Assembly: GCF_016919245.1 (NCBI RefSeq)
Contig: NZ_JAFEJA010000003.1
Location: forward strand, 372,001 to 436,000
DNA: 64,000 bases
Origin: Streptomyces zhihengii
Lineage (GTDB): Bacteria > Actinomycetota > Actinomycetes > Streptomycetales > Streptomycetaceae
Direction: 5' to 3'
The notes beneath the pieces are model-generated. The model was not told the DNA's origin. It worked only from the letters and a program-made list of their open reading frames with translations, and ran no database searches. Positions 8,845 to 17,010 of the stretch are shown piece after piece (the stretch's first letter is position 1; each line of letters opens with the position of its first letter). The translations under genes were made by a program, and so were the position numbers.

Positions 8845-9822
8845 ATGATGTTCGCCGAGACCGTGCTTCATGAACCCGAACTGGACCTGGTGGTTCGTTC
8901 GGCCCGAGCCGAGTCCGACGGAGTCCGCTCGCTCGAACTCACCCCGGTCAACGACGGCGAGCGGCTCCCGCGCTGGACCCCCGGCGCGCACATCGACGTC
9001 ATGCTGGGCACCGGGCCCAACGCTTTGGTACGGCAGTACTCGCTCTGCGGCGACACCGCGACGGTCGACAGCTGGCAGATCGCGGTTCTGAGGACAACCG
9101 ACTCGCGCGGCGGCTCCCAGTACATCCACGAACGGATCCAGGTGGGAGACGTCGTCAGGGTCCGCGGGCCACGCAATCATTTCGCACTGGCCGGAAGCCC
9201 CCGGTACCTCTTCATCGCGGGCGGGATCGGAATCACCCCGATCCTTCCGATGATCACCGAGGTCGAGGCAGCAGGCGCCGACTGGCACCTGGTCTACGGA
9301 GGCCGCAACCGGGACTCGATGGCCTTCGTCGACCGGCTGGCGGCACACAGCGAGAAGGTCACCCTGGTTCCGCAGGACGAGCGGGGGCCGATCGACCTCG
9401 ATGCGCTCCTGGGCACGCCCGAGCCGGACACCCTGGTCTACTGCTGTGGACCCGCCGGGCTGCTCGATGCCGTCGAAGCCAAGTGCCGCTCCTGGCCCTC
9501 ATCAGCACTGCGCGTGGAACGGTTCGCGCCCGTCGCGACAGACGGCGCGGAGAACCGGGCGTTCACGGTGGTCCTGCAACGATCGGGCCTGACCCTCACC
9601 GTGCCCAGCGACAAGTCCATCTACAGCGTGTGCCGTGAGAACGACGTATCGGTGCTCGCCTCCTGTCTGGAGGGTATCTGCGGGACCTGCGAGACCGAGG
9701 TCCTGGACGGTGAGGTGGAGCACCGTGACGCGATCCTCGACGAGGACGAGCGGGCCAGCAACACCACCATGATGATCTGTGTCTCCCGTTGCCACGGCGA
9801 CAAGCTCACCCTGGACCTGTGA
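8845..9822 (+). CDS. Phthalate-dioxygenase-type ferredoxin reductase (oxygenase reductase component)
   Basis: 325 aa from ATG at 8845 (a GTG at 8842 and ATG at 8848 are alternatives; AAGGGG lies upstream). Domain order is that of VanB/phthalate dioxygenase reductases: a flavin-binding barrel with VRQYSLCG, an NAD-binding domain with YLFIAGGIGITPILPM and LVYCCGPAGLLDAV, and a C-terminal plant-type [2Fe-2S] domain with the C-x4-C-x2-C motif in LASCLEGICGTCETEV plus a distal cysteine in MMICVSRC. It transfers electrons from NAD(P)H to the oxygenase encoded 14 bases downstream. All Fe-S ligands are intact here, in contrast to its partner. Confidence 0.95.
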   Translation: MMFAETVLHEPELDLVVRSARAESDGVRSLELTPVNDGERLPRWTPGAHIDVMLGTGPNALVRQYSLCGDTATVDSWQIAVLRTTDSRGGSQYIHERIQVGDVVRVRGPRNHFALAGSPRYLFIAGGIGITPILPMITEVEAAGADWHLVYGGRNRDSMAFVDRLAAHSEKVTLVPQDERGPIDLDALLGTPEPDTLVYCCGPAGLLDAVEAKCRSWPSSALRVERFAPVATDGAENRAFTVVLQRSGLTLTVPSDKSIYSVCRENDVSVLASCLEGICGTCETEVLDGEVEHRDAILDEDERASNTTMMICVSRCHGDKLTLDL

Positions 9823-9836
9823 CCCGGAGGGCACGA

Positions 9837-10862
9837 ATGAAGTCAAGCAACGGAAGCGTGACCCGTTTCCCGTTCGACGCCTGGTACGCGGTTGCACACT
9901 CGGAGGAGGTCGGCAGGTCACCGGTGGGCCGGATCGCCCACGGGGCAGGCATCGTGCTCTACCGCACGTCGGGGGGCGGCGTCGTCGCGCTCGCCGACCG
10001 GTGTGCGCACCGGCCGTACCCCCTCAGCCTCGGCAGAGTCGAGGGCGACCTGATCGTCTCCTCCTACTCCGGCTTCGCCTACGGCCCCGACGGGCGCGTT
10101 GTCTCGGTGCCGACGCAGCAGCAGGTGCCTGTCGGCGCCGCCGTACGCGCCTACCCGTCCGTGGAGTACGCCGGCCTGCTGTGGGTCTGGACCGGCAATC
10201 CAGGTCTCGCGGAGCGGCGCCCGCTCACGGCCCTGCCGTGGCTGACCGAGCCGGGCTGGACGACTTTTGGCGCCGACTGGGAGACCGCTGCTTCCGGCGG
10301 CCTGCTCCAGGACAATTTCGCTGACATCACGCACGTGCCCCATCTGCACCCGGTGCTCTCGCCGCCGGTGCTGCGGCGCACACCGCCCAGGCTCCATGTC
10401 GAGGTGAGCGAGCAACAAGTGCGCTTCTGGCGTGACTTCCCCGCTGCACACTTGCAGACCTGGCAGAGCGAAGCCACCGGCCTGTCCGCCGAGGCCGAGT
10501 TCGAACAACATGAGGAGGGCCTTTTCGCCAGCCCCGGCCTGTGGACGGACCGCTGGGACGTGCTGACCTCTCACGGCCCCAAGACCATGCACTTCACGCA
10601 TGCGATCACGCCCGTCGACGACCGTCGTACACAACACTTCTGGACGGTCAGCCGCAATTTCGCTTTGGACCGCGAAACCACCGGCATTCTGCGGCCGCTG
10701 CTCGAGGGCTACTACCGCACAGTCAAGGAAGCTCTCGAAGTGATGCAGACGCTCATCGACCGCGAAGGCCCTGCCAAAGAGGTAAGTGTGCGCGCCGATG
10801 CCGCCATGCTGGAGGTGCGACGGGTCATGCGCCGGCTCCTCAAGGAAGACACGACGCGATGA
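9837..10862 (+). CDS. Rieske-type oxygenase large subunit with altered Rieske site
   Basis: 341 aa from ATG 9837 behind GGAGGG. It is laid out like vanillate demethylase oxygenase subunits: N-terminal Rieske domain, then a catalytic domain. The first Rieske ligand pair is present (C56, H58 in DRCAHRPYPLSLGRVEGD). The second pair, normally C-x2-H in a CPYHGW-like turn, reads SSYSGF: both the Cys and the His are Ser (S75, S78; bases 10059-10070). The mononuclear iron site is kept (D163, H166, H171 in FADITHVPHLHP). The reductase is immediately upstream and an aldehyde dehydrogenase overlaps its stop, so it is in a three-gene operon. Whether it still binds a cluster is uncertain; as written, it should not form a normal Rieske centre. 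Confidence 0.88.
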   Translation: MKSSNGSVTRFPFDAWYAVAHSEEVGRSPVGRIAHGAGIVLYRTSGGGVVALADRCAHRPYPLSLGRVEGDLIVSSYSGFAYGPDGRVVSVPTQQQVPVGAAVRAYPSVEYAGLLWVWTGNPGLAERRPLTALPWLTEPGWTTFGADWETAASGGLLQDNFADITHVPHLHPVLSPPVLRRTPPRLHVEVSEQQVRFWRDFPAAHLQTWQSEATGLSAEAEFEQHEEGLFASPGLWTDRWDVLTSHGPKTMHFTHAITPVDDRRTQHFWTVSRNFALDRETTGILRPLLEGYYRTVKEALEVMQTLIDREGPAKEVSVRADAAMLEVRRVMRRLLKEDTTR

Positions 10863-12232
10863 GCGACTACAGAATCGTCAATCCCGCGACCGGCGAGAGC
10901 GAGGCGCCGCATCCGCAGGCGAGCGCCGAGGACATCGAGTCCGCTCTCGCCTCGGCAACGGACGCATTCCACGCCTGGCGCCGCACCTCGATCGCCGAAC
11001 GCCAGGATTTGCTGCGCCGGTTGGCGTACCTGCACGAGGAGCGGGCGCCGGAGCTGGCAGCTGTCATGGCCAGAGAGATGGGCAAGCCAGTGCGTTCCGG
11101 CCGCGGCGAGATCGGTCTGTGTGCCGAGATCTTCCGCTATTACGCGGATCACGCAGAGGAGTTCCTTGCAGACGAGGTCCTCCCGCAGCAGGACGGCTCC
11201 ACGGCCCTTCTCCGCACGGCTCCGCTAGGGCCCCTTCTGGGCATCATGCCGTGGAACTACCCCTACTATCAGGTGGCCCGTTTTGCGGCGCCGAACCTGC
11301 TCCTCGGCAACGTCATCCTCCTCAAGCACGCCCCTCAGTGCCCCGAGTCGGCACTGAGGATGGCGGCCATGTTCGCCGACGCGGGCCTGTTGTCCGGCGG
11401 CTACACCAACCTGTTTGTGGACAATGACCAGGCCGCGAGGATCATTGCTGATCCTCGCGTTCAGGGGGTGTCGCTGACCGGATCGGAGCGCGCCGGCGCC
11501 AGCGTCGCCGAGGTGGCGGGACGCCATGTGAAAAAGGTCGTGCTCGAGCTCGGGGGATCGGACCCCTTCATCGTCTTGGACACCGACGACCTCGAAGGCC
11601 TGGTGGCCGAGGCGATTGTGGGCCGTATGGGCAACTGCGGGCAGGCATGCAACGCAGCCAAGCGGTTTGTGGTCCTCGCCGAGGTCTACGACGCGTTCGT
11701 GGAGCGGTTCGCGGAGGGCGTGGCGGCGATCCGGGTGGGCGATCCGCTGGACGAGGGCACCACGATGGGGCCATTGTCCTCTTTTGCCGCGCGGGACGAG
11801 GTTGCCGCGCAGGTGGATGATGCCCTGGCGAAGGGAGCGGTGGCGATGGCGGGGGGCGGCATCGTCCCCGGGCCCGGAGCATACTTCCAGCCGACTGTGC
11901 TGACCGGAGTTGGGCCGGGTATGCGCGCTTGGGGCGAGGAGATCTTCGGTCCTGTTGCTGTGGTTCACAAGGTGGCCGATACAGCCGAAGCGATCCGGGT
12001 CGCCAATGACTCCCCCTACGGTCTGTCGGCGTCCGTGCACACGACCGATCCGGATAGAGCTCTGGAGCTGGTGGATCTCCTTGACGCCGGAATGGTGTAC
12101 ATCAATGAGTCGCCGTCGACGGCAGCTGACCTGCCCTTCGGTGGTGTCAAGCGCAGTGGCTACGGCCGTGAGCTGGGCCGTCTGGGCATCCTTGAGTTCG
12201 CCAACCGCAAGCTGATCAAGCTACGCAAGTAG
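10859..12232 (+). CDS. Aldehyde dehydrogenase, succinate-semialdehyde dehydrogenase type
   Basis: 457 aa; its ATG overlaps the oxygenase stop codon (ATGA), so the two are translationally coupled. Signatures: GIMPWNYPYYQVARFAAPNL, the cofactor lysine in VILLKHAPQCP, VSLTGSERAG, the base Glu in VLELGGSDPFIVL, and the catalytic Cys in GNCGQACNAAKRF. The length (about 455) and the N-terminal YRIVNPATGES start fit the GabD1/succinate-semialdehyde branch. It probably oxidises the semialdehyde from the class III aminotransferase or an aldehyde released by oxidative dealkylation. It is the last gene of the reductase-oxygenase operon. Confidence 0.93.
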   Translation: MSDYRIVNPATGESEAPHPQASAEDIESALASATDAFHAWRRTSIAERQDLLRRLAYLHEERAPELAAVMAREMGKPVRSGRGEIGLCAEIFRYYADHAEEFLADEVLPQQDGSTALLRTAPLGPLLGIMPWNYPYYQVARFAAPNLLLGNVILLKHAPQCPESALRMAAMFADAGLLSGGYTNLFVDNDQAARIIADPRVQGVSLTGSERAGASVAEVAGRHVKKVVLELGGSDPFIVLDTDDLEGLVAEAIVGRMGNCGQACNAAKRFVVLAEVYDAFVERFAEGVAAIRVGDPLDEGTTMGPLSSFAARDEVAAQVDDALAKGAVAMAGGGIVPGPGAYFQPTVLTGVGPGMRAWGEEIFGPVAVVHKVADTAEAIRVANDSPYGLSASVHTTDPDRALELVDLLDAGMVYINESPSTAADLPFGGVKRSGYGRELGRLGILEFANRKLIKLRK

Positions 12233-12455
12233 CCGAACCTGTGTGAAGTCCAGGGGTGTTTCGTGGGACCCACCCCCGGGCCGTGTAAGCCTGGGGCGGG
12301 GGAGACCCCGCGGCAGCCCACTGTTCTCCTGCGGTTGGGTCTCGAAGAGGCGAGCGTGCGGTCCGGGGGTTCCTCAAGGGGCTATAGGGCCTGTCCGATG
12401 GGTCAACAAGAGGGATGCCCATCCAGGCCGCCATGAGCGCTTTAATGCCCAGGTG

Positions 12456-13178
12456 GTGAACTGGACACAGATGCACGACTGCTACGGGGACGTCGATCGA
12501 GTCCCCGCGCTTCTGGAACAGGTGGAGCTGAAGGACGACGCCGAAGCATGGAAGGAGCTGGGATACCGGCTAGTCCTCGAACACGACCTCGTCTTCCCCG
12601 CCAGCTTTGCCGCCTTGCCGCGCCTGATGTGTCTTGCCTCCAGGAGCGCACGGGCGCGTGGACTGGCTGGAACGATCCTGCGGCGCGCGGCAGGACACCA
12701 TGGCTGCGATGATCTGCTGGGGGACTGCGCCGACGAGATCCCCGGGTTCCGTGAGTTGCTGGACCGGTACCTGCAATCGCGGCCGGTCGACTACCTCCCG
12801 GCCTTCCTCGATTCGCTCGCGGCCATGGAGGAGTACCACTGGAGTGCCGCCCTGGGGGACTTCACGGACGACTTCTACCACCTGGAGTGCCCCCACTGCG
12901 CCGTGGAAGTGACGATCGCCATCGGGGACCACGGGCGCTATTCAGCGATCCGGGACTGGAACCTGGGCGATGTGGACCGCCGTGACCTATGGCCGGCGCC
13001 CTCCGAGGCGCTCTTTGGGACCGGCCGGTGGATGTACGAGACTGCCGTCCGTGACGGGCGAGAGGCACTCGCTGACGGAATCGCCTACCTCTTCGGCAAG
13101 GCTGAATGCCCACGCTGTGCCAGCGTGTTCGACATCGCGGACGAGTACACATCCGCCAACCGACCCGTCCTGCGGTAG
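12456..13178 (+). CDS. Passenger gene: uncharacterised protein with two CxxC pairs
   Basis: About 240 aa from a GTG at 12456 (GTG 12453 and ATG 12471 are alternatives; no strong ribosome site decides). I recognise no function. The first 130 residues look like helical repeats (RVPALLEQVELKDDAEAWKE, SRSARARGLAGTILRRAA, PAFLDSLAAMEEYHWSAAL), as in HEAT-like scaffolds. Two Cys pairs, CPHC and CPRC about 95 residues apart, could form a zinc ribbon. It lies wholly inside the terminal repeats of the IS element and convergent with the transposase, 33 bases apart, so it probably moves with it. Codon use is typical for the region. Confidence 0.7.
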   Translation: MNWTQMHDCYGDVDRVPALLEQVELKDDAEAWKELGYRLVLEHDLVFPASFAALPRLMCLASRSARARGLAGTILRRAAGHHGCDDLLGDCADEIPGFRELLDRYLQSRPVDYLPAFLDSLAAMEEYHWSAALGDFTDDFYHLECPHCAVEVTIAIGDHGRYSAIRDWNLGDVDRRDLWPAPSEALFGTGRWMYETAVRDGREALADGIAYLFGKAECPRCASVFDIADEYTSANRPVLR

Positions 13179-13211
13179 GCCAGGGTGGGTCGGAAGCAGG
13201 CGAGAAGGAGC

Positions 13212-14093
13212 TCAGGAGCGGAGCCAGAGCCGGATCGCGGTGACGGTTACCGTGCCGTGGAAGACGTAAGCCCGTTTGTCGAATCGAGTGGCCACGGCAC
13301 GGAAGCCCTTGAGGGCGTTGATCGTGCGCTCGACCTCGTTCCTGCGGGTATACCAGGCCCGGTCGAAGCCGGTGGGCCGCCCGCCCCTGCTACCGCGGGT
13401 TTGCCGGTGGGCCTGCTGGTCGCGGCGCTCGGGGATGGTGTGCCAGATCTGTCTGCGTCGCAGATAGCGGCGGTTGAGGCGGGAGCTGTGCCTTGTCGCC
13501 GCTGAGATGCTCCGGCCGAGTGCGAGGACGCTCGCCGGCCCAGCGCGGCACGCGGACGCGCTCCAGTACCGGGATCATCTGCGGTCCATCGCCTGCCTGC
13601 CCCGGTGTGATCAGCACGGCCAGCGGACGCCGTCCGCCTTCACCTACCAAATGGATCTTCGTGGTCAGTCCTCCTCGGGAACGGCCCAGCCCTTCGTCGT
13701 CCCGATGATGAGCGGGCCGACTTCGCCTGCCGGGGACGCGTGGAGGCTGCTTGCGTGCACCGGCCGCATGCTGATGTGCCCGGCAGACCGTCGAGTCCAC
13801 CCCCGCCATCGTCCAGTCGAGACGGCCCTCGCTATCGGCATCGGCTTGGACGGCCTGCAGGATCTTGTCCCAGGTACCGTCCGCCGACCACCTGCGGTGC
13901 CTGTCATGCACCGTCTTCCACTTGCCGAATCGCATGGGCAGGTCCCGCCATGGGATGCCGGTCCGTTGCCGGAAGAGAATGCCGTTGATCACCACCCGGT
14001 GGCTCTTCCACCGCCCGCCTCGGCCTGCGCTCTTCGGCAGGTGTGCGGTTCCAGCCGGGCCCACTCCGCATCTGTCAGATCACCCCGCCTCAC
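13212..14093 (-). pseudogene. IS5-family transposase, broken by two frameshifts
   Basis: Reading from a GTG at 14093 gives VRRGDLTDAEWARLEPH, then two extra bases near 14050 shift the frame into LPKSAGRGGRWKSHRVVING. The middle part is intact, with the insertion-domain/DDE features WTMAGVDSTVCRAHQHAAGA and GGLTTKIHLVGEGGRRPLAV. A second shift near 13485 (two bases missing at GGCACAGCTCC) leads to SRLNRRYLRRRQIWHTIPER and finally NEVERTINALKGFRAVATRF with the third catalytic acid region, ending IRLWLRS. Three reading frames are needed for the whole protein, so it is probably inactive unless the changes are sequencing errors. It belongs to the element bounded at 12387 and 14147. Confidence 0.85.
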
Positions 14094-14382
14094 AACGAAC
14101 GGAACGATTCACCAGTCAGCCTGTCACGCGACCCATCGGACAGGCCCTAGCCGCGCTGGGGTAAGCCTTCCAGGTGTGTCCGGCGGCTTGCTCCTTCACC
14201 CCGCTGTGGTCGAAGCGATGCGGCCGGGGATGGCTCCGCGGCGGCCACAGAGGCGCCCGCGGGCCGCAGACAACTCAGCAGGTCACCCCACTTCACCGGG
14301 GTTTACCTTGCTCATGATGCGGCCCTGAGACGTCGAGGCGAGGTACGGTGTCGCTGTCAATCGCCCTGCACTCTCTGTGGGA

Positions 14383-15888
14383 TCAGCTCACGAACTCCCT
14401 CAGCATCTCGTCGCTGGGGCGCCGTTTGGCAGTGATAGTGCTGTAGAGCATGGCGGCGACGAACACGATCAGCGGGGACAGCGCGAGTGCCCAGCCGGTG
14501 GCCGACATATGCCATGCCGCCAGGCTGGTGCCGGCCGTGCCGCTGATGAGTCCGAACCGGCTCAGCAGCAGGTAGAGGATCCAGATCATGGCGACCAGGC
14601 TCAGGGCGGGGGCGATGAGCACGTTCCACGTCCGGGAGTCTTCGCCGGTCCGCCTGAAGTAGACGATGACGGCGATGCTCACAATGGCCTGTACGAAGGT
14701 GAGCGCCACGATCGCGGTGATCGCGAACCAGTAGAAGAGGTTGATGACCGGGTCCAGCCCGAGCAGGGCGAAGGCCGCGATCACGAGGACGGCCACCGCT
14801 GTCTGGAGGAACGATGCGTTGGCCGGGACTCCGCGGCCGTTGGCCCGGCCGAAGGCCTGCGGCAGCAGCTGGGCGCGTCCCATCGCGAAGAAGTAGCGTG
14901 TGGCGGAGTTGTGGAAGGCGAGGACGCATGCGAAGGCGCTGCTGATCAGCAGCCACTTCATCAGTTCGGGCAGCCATGAGCCGACGTATACGTCAGCTAT
15001 GTGGAAGAGCACCTGCGAGGGGTCGGCGAGGGGGACGTTGTCGACCGTGGTCAGCCGCAGAGTCTCGTCGGCCACGTGGGCGTGCCCGATTCCGCTCACC
15101 ATGCCGAACGACACGACCGCGAAGAGTCCCGTGATGATGCCGACGGCGAGGTAGGTGGCTCGTGGAACGGTGCGTCTGGGGTTCCGTGACTCTTCGCCGT
15201 AGATGGCGGTTGCCTCGAAGCCGATGAAGCCGGCGAACGCGAAGGCGAAGGCGATGCCGGGTGCGCCGTTCATGATCGCCGATGGACTGAACGATGCGCC
15301 CATGTCGATGCCGTCGGGGCCGCCGCCTCGGGCGAAGACCGCGATTGCGGTGAGCACCATGGAGCCGACTTCGAGGACCAGGAGGAGCCCGAGGAGCTTG
15401 GCTCCGAATTCGACGTGTAGGAGGCCGAGTACCTGGACAAGGGCTACCGCGATCAGGGACCACGCCCACCATGGCACGGACGAGGGGAACGTCCCGGCGA
15501 GGATGGCGCCCAGGTAGCCGTACACGGCGGTCTGTACAAGGCAGTAGGACATCACGGTGACGAAGGCGGACGACACGCCCCATCGGATGCCCAGGCCTCG
15601 TCCGATGTAGGCGAAGAAGGCGCCAGTGTGCACCACGTGATTGCTCATAGCGGCGTATCCGACGGAGAACAGGGCGAATATCAGGCCGGCGACGAGGAAT
15701 GTCCCTGGGGCGGCGGCGCCGTTGCCGATCACGAGGATGCTGGGTACCAGCCCCGTCATGCCCGCGATCGGCGCGGCGGCTGCGATGACGAAGAAGCAGA
15801 TTCCGAAGACCCCGATGGCATTCTTGGTGAGCGAGGAGCCGGACGACTTCGCGGGTTCCGCTGTTGCGTCGGCCTGTGACTGGCTCAT
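14383..15888 (-). CDS. APC-superfamily amino acid/amine permease
   Basis: 501 aa from ATG 15888 with GGGAGGAA upstream. The N-terminus (KNAIGVFGICFFVIAAAAPI) and about twelve hydrophobic segments are those of the amino acid-polyamine-organocation superfamily; GFIGFEATAIYGEESRNPRR after the fifth or sixth segment is a conserved APC loop. It is an inner-membrane importer. It is in the same direction as the alcohol dehydrogenase upstream (start of the latter 16924), separated by 67 bases, and would be cotranscribed with it. Its place in the cluster makes it the probable uptake system for the amine or amino acid substrate. Confidence 0.92.
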   Translation of the reverse strand: MSQSQADATAEPAKSSGSSLTKNAIGVFGICFFVIAAAAPIAGMTGLVPSILVIGNGAAAPGTFLVAGLIFALFSVGYAAMSNHVVHTGAFFAYIGRGLGIRWGVSSAFVTVMSYCLVQTAVYGYLGAILAGTFPSSVPWWAWSLIAVALVQVLGLLHVEFGAKLLGLLLVLEVGSMVLTAIAVFARGGGPDGIDMGASFSPSAIMNGAPGIAFAFAFAGFIGFEATAIYGEESRNPRRTVPRATYLAVGIITGLFAVVSFGMVSGIGHAHVADETLRLTTVDNVPLADPSQVLFHIADVYVGSWLPELMKWLLISSAFACVLAFHNSATRYFFAMGRAQLLPQAFGRANGRGVPANASFLQTAVAVLVIAAFALLGLDPVINLFYWFAITAIVALTFVQAIVSIAVIVYFRRTGEDSRTWNVLIAPALSLVAMIWILYLLLSRFGLISGTAGTSLAAWHMSATGWALALSPLIVFVAAMLYSTITAKRRPSDEMLREFVS

Positions 15889-15955
15889 GGGTTCCTCCCA
15901 GGGGAGATGGTGAGGTGGCGCGATTCCCGGAGTACCGGGCCGGGCGCGCACGTCG

Positions 15956-16924
15956 TCACGCGATGGTGAGGACGATGCGGCCCCGTGACTGACCGGAGCG
16001 CAGCAACTCGTGCGCCCGGTTCGCCTGGTCGAGCGGAAGGTGCTCGACTACGTGACGCAGCGGCTCGCGCTGTGCCAGGTCGAGCAGGGCCCGCAAGTCA
16101 GCGGGACTTCCCCAGATACTTGTCGTCAGCCAGGCTTCACTGGGCAGACGGCCGAGGCCGAAAGGGACGGCTCCTCCGAACAGGCCCACCAGCACGACGA
16201 CTCCTCCACGCCGTACGGCCATCACGGCGGATTGCAGCGTCGATTCGGCGCCGACGAAGTCGATCACGGAGTCGTACGGTTCCCCGCCGATGTCGTCCGG
16301 AGCCAGCGTTACGTCGGCTCCCAGCTCCCGCGCGACGGCGAGCCTGGCCGGCAGGGGATCGGTCACGGTCACGTGTGCGCCTGTGCTCCGGGTGAGGAAC
16401 TGAACGGCGTACTGTCCGAGGCCCCCCGCGCCGATCACGAGTGCCCGTGCCCGGCGGCCGGACTCCCACCGGGAGGTGGCTCGCCGCACGGCGCGGAAGG
16501 CGGTCAGCCCGCCGCACGCCAGAGGTGCGACTTGGAGGGGGTCGAGGCCTTCTATCGGGATCAGGTAGTCCCGCTGCGGCACGAGCATCTTCTCGGCGTA
16601 GCCGCCGTTGTCAAGGACTCCCGCTTCATGACTGTCCGGACAGGTCATCTCTTTGCCCGATGAGCACTCCCGACATTCGGGACGGCGACAGCCCCATGGA
16701 GCATAGACCATGACCGGTCCGATCCGGTTGTCTACGCCCACCACTTCGTGACCCAAGATGATCGGCGTCCGACCGATGTGCCCATCAGCTACGTGGAGGT
16801 CTGAATGGCAGACCCCGCACCCGAGGACATCGATCACGGCCTCGTTGGGGGAGGTGGCCACCGGGTCGGCCACCTCGCACTCGACAAGTCGTTCCCCCGG
16901 ACCTGTAAGGAGCATTGTCCGCAT
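15956..16924 (-). CDS. Zinc-dependent alcohol dehydrogenase (MDR superfamily)
   Basis: 322 aa from ATG 16924; a TTG at 16954 would add ten residues. Catalytic zinc ligands are seen in LGCGVCHSDLHVADGHIG and ILGHEVVGVD, and a four-Cys structural zinc lobe in CRRPECRECSSGKEMTCPD. The NAD(P) fold follows with ALVIGAGGLGQYAVQF. It interconverts an alcohol and aldehyde, feeding or draining the aldehyde dehydrogenases. It heads the minus-strand pair with the permease and is divergent from the gamma-glutamyl ligase; a GATA-N3-TATC palindrome lies in the shared 86-base gap. Confidence 0.93.
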   Translation of the reverse strand: MRTMLLTGPGERLVECEVADPVATSPNEAVIDVLGCGVCHSDLHVADGHIGRTPIILGHEVVGVDNRIGPVMVYAPWGCRRPECRECSSGKEMTCPDSHEAGVLDNGGYAEKMLVPQRDYLIPIEGLDPLQVAPLACGGLTAFRAVRRATSRWESGRRARALVIGAGGLGQYAVQFLTRSTGAHVTVTDPLPARLAVARELGADVTLAPDDIGGEPYDSVIDFVGAESTLQSAVMAVRRGGVVVLVGLFGGAVPFGLGRLPSEAWLTTSIWGSPADLRALLDLAQREPLRHVVEHLPLDQANRAHELLRSGQSRGRIVLTIA

Positions 16925-16987
16925 AGGGAGGCCTCTCTCGTTGACCCTTGCCAATCACCCATTCCGGACACTATATAACTGATAGAC

Positions 16988-16998
16988 GATAATTTATC
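16988..16998. promoter_or_regulatory. GATA-N3-TATC palindrome between alcohol dehydrogenase and gamma-glutamyl ligase
   Basis: GATAATTTATC is the third copy of the palindrome. It ends two bases before the GGAGG ribosome site (17001-17005) of the ligase and 64 bases from the divergent dehydrogenase start, so one site could control both directions. The flanks (ACTATATAACTGATAGACGA) are also AT-rich. Confidence 0.62.
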
Positions 16999-17010
16999 TA
17001 GGAGGTGGCG

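Larger units (their letters stand above)
12387..14147. mobile_element. IS5-type element with passenger gene, 18-bp terminal inverted repeats
   Basis: The ends are a perfect inverted repeat: GGGCCTGTCCGATGGGTC at 12387-12404 and its complement at 14130-14147. Each outer end abuts TA (12385-12386 and 14148-14149), consistent with a TA target duplication as in some IS5-family groups. Inside are a complete-looking unrelated gene on the plus strand (12456-13178) and a decayed transposase gene on the minus strand (13212-14093). At about 1.76 kb it is nearly twice the usual length of such elements, so the passenger looks acquired. It sits between the aldehyde dehydrogenase and the permease of the catabolic block. 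Confidence 0.75.
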
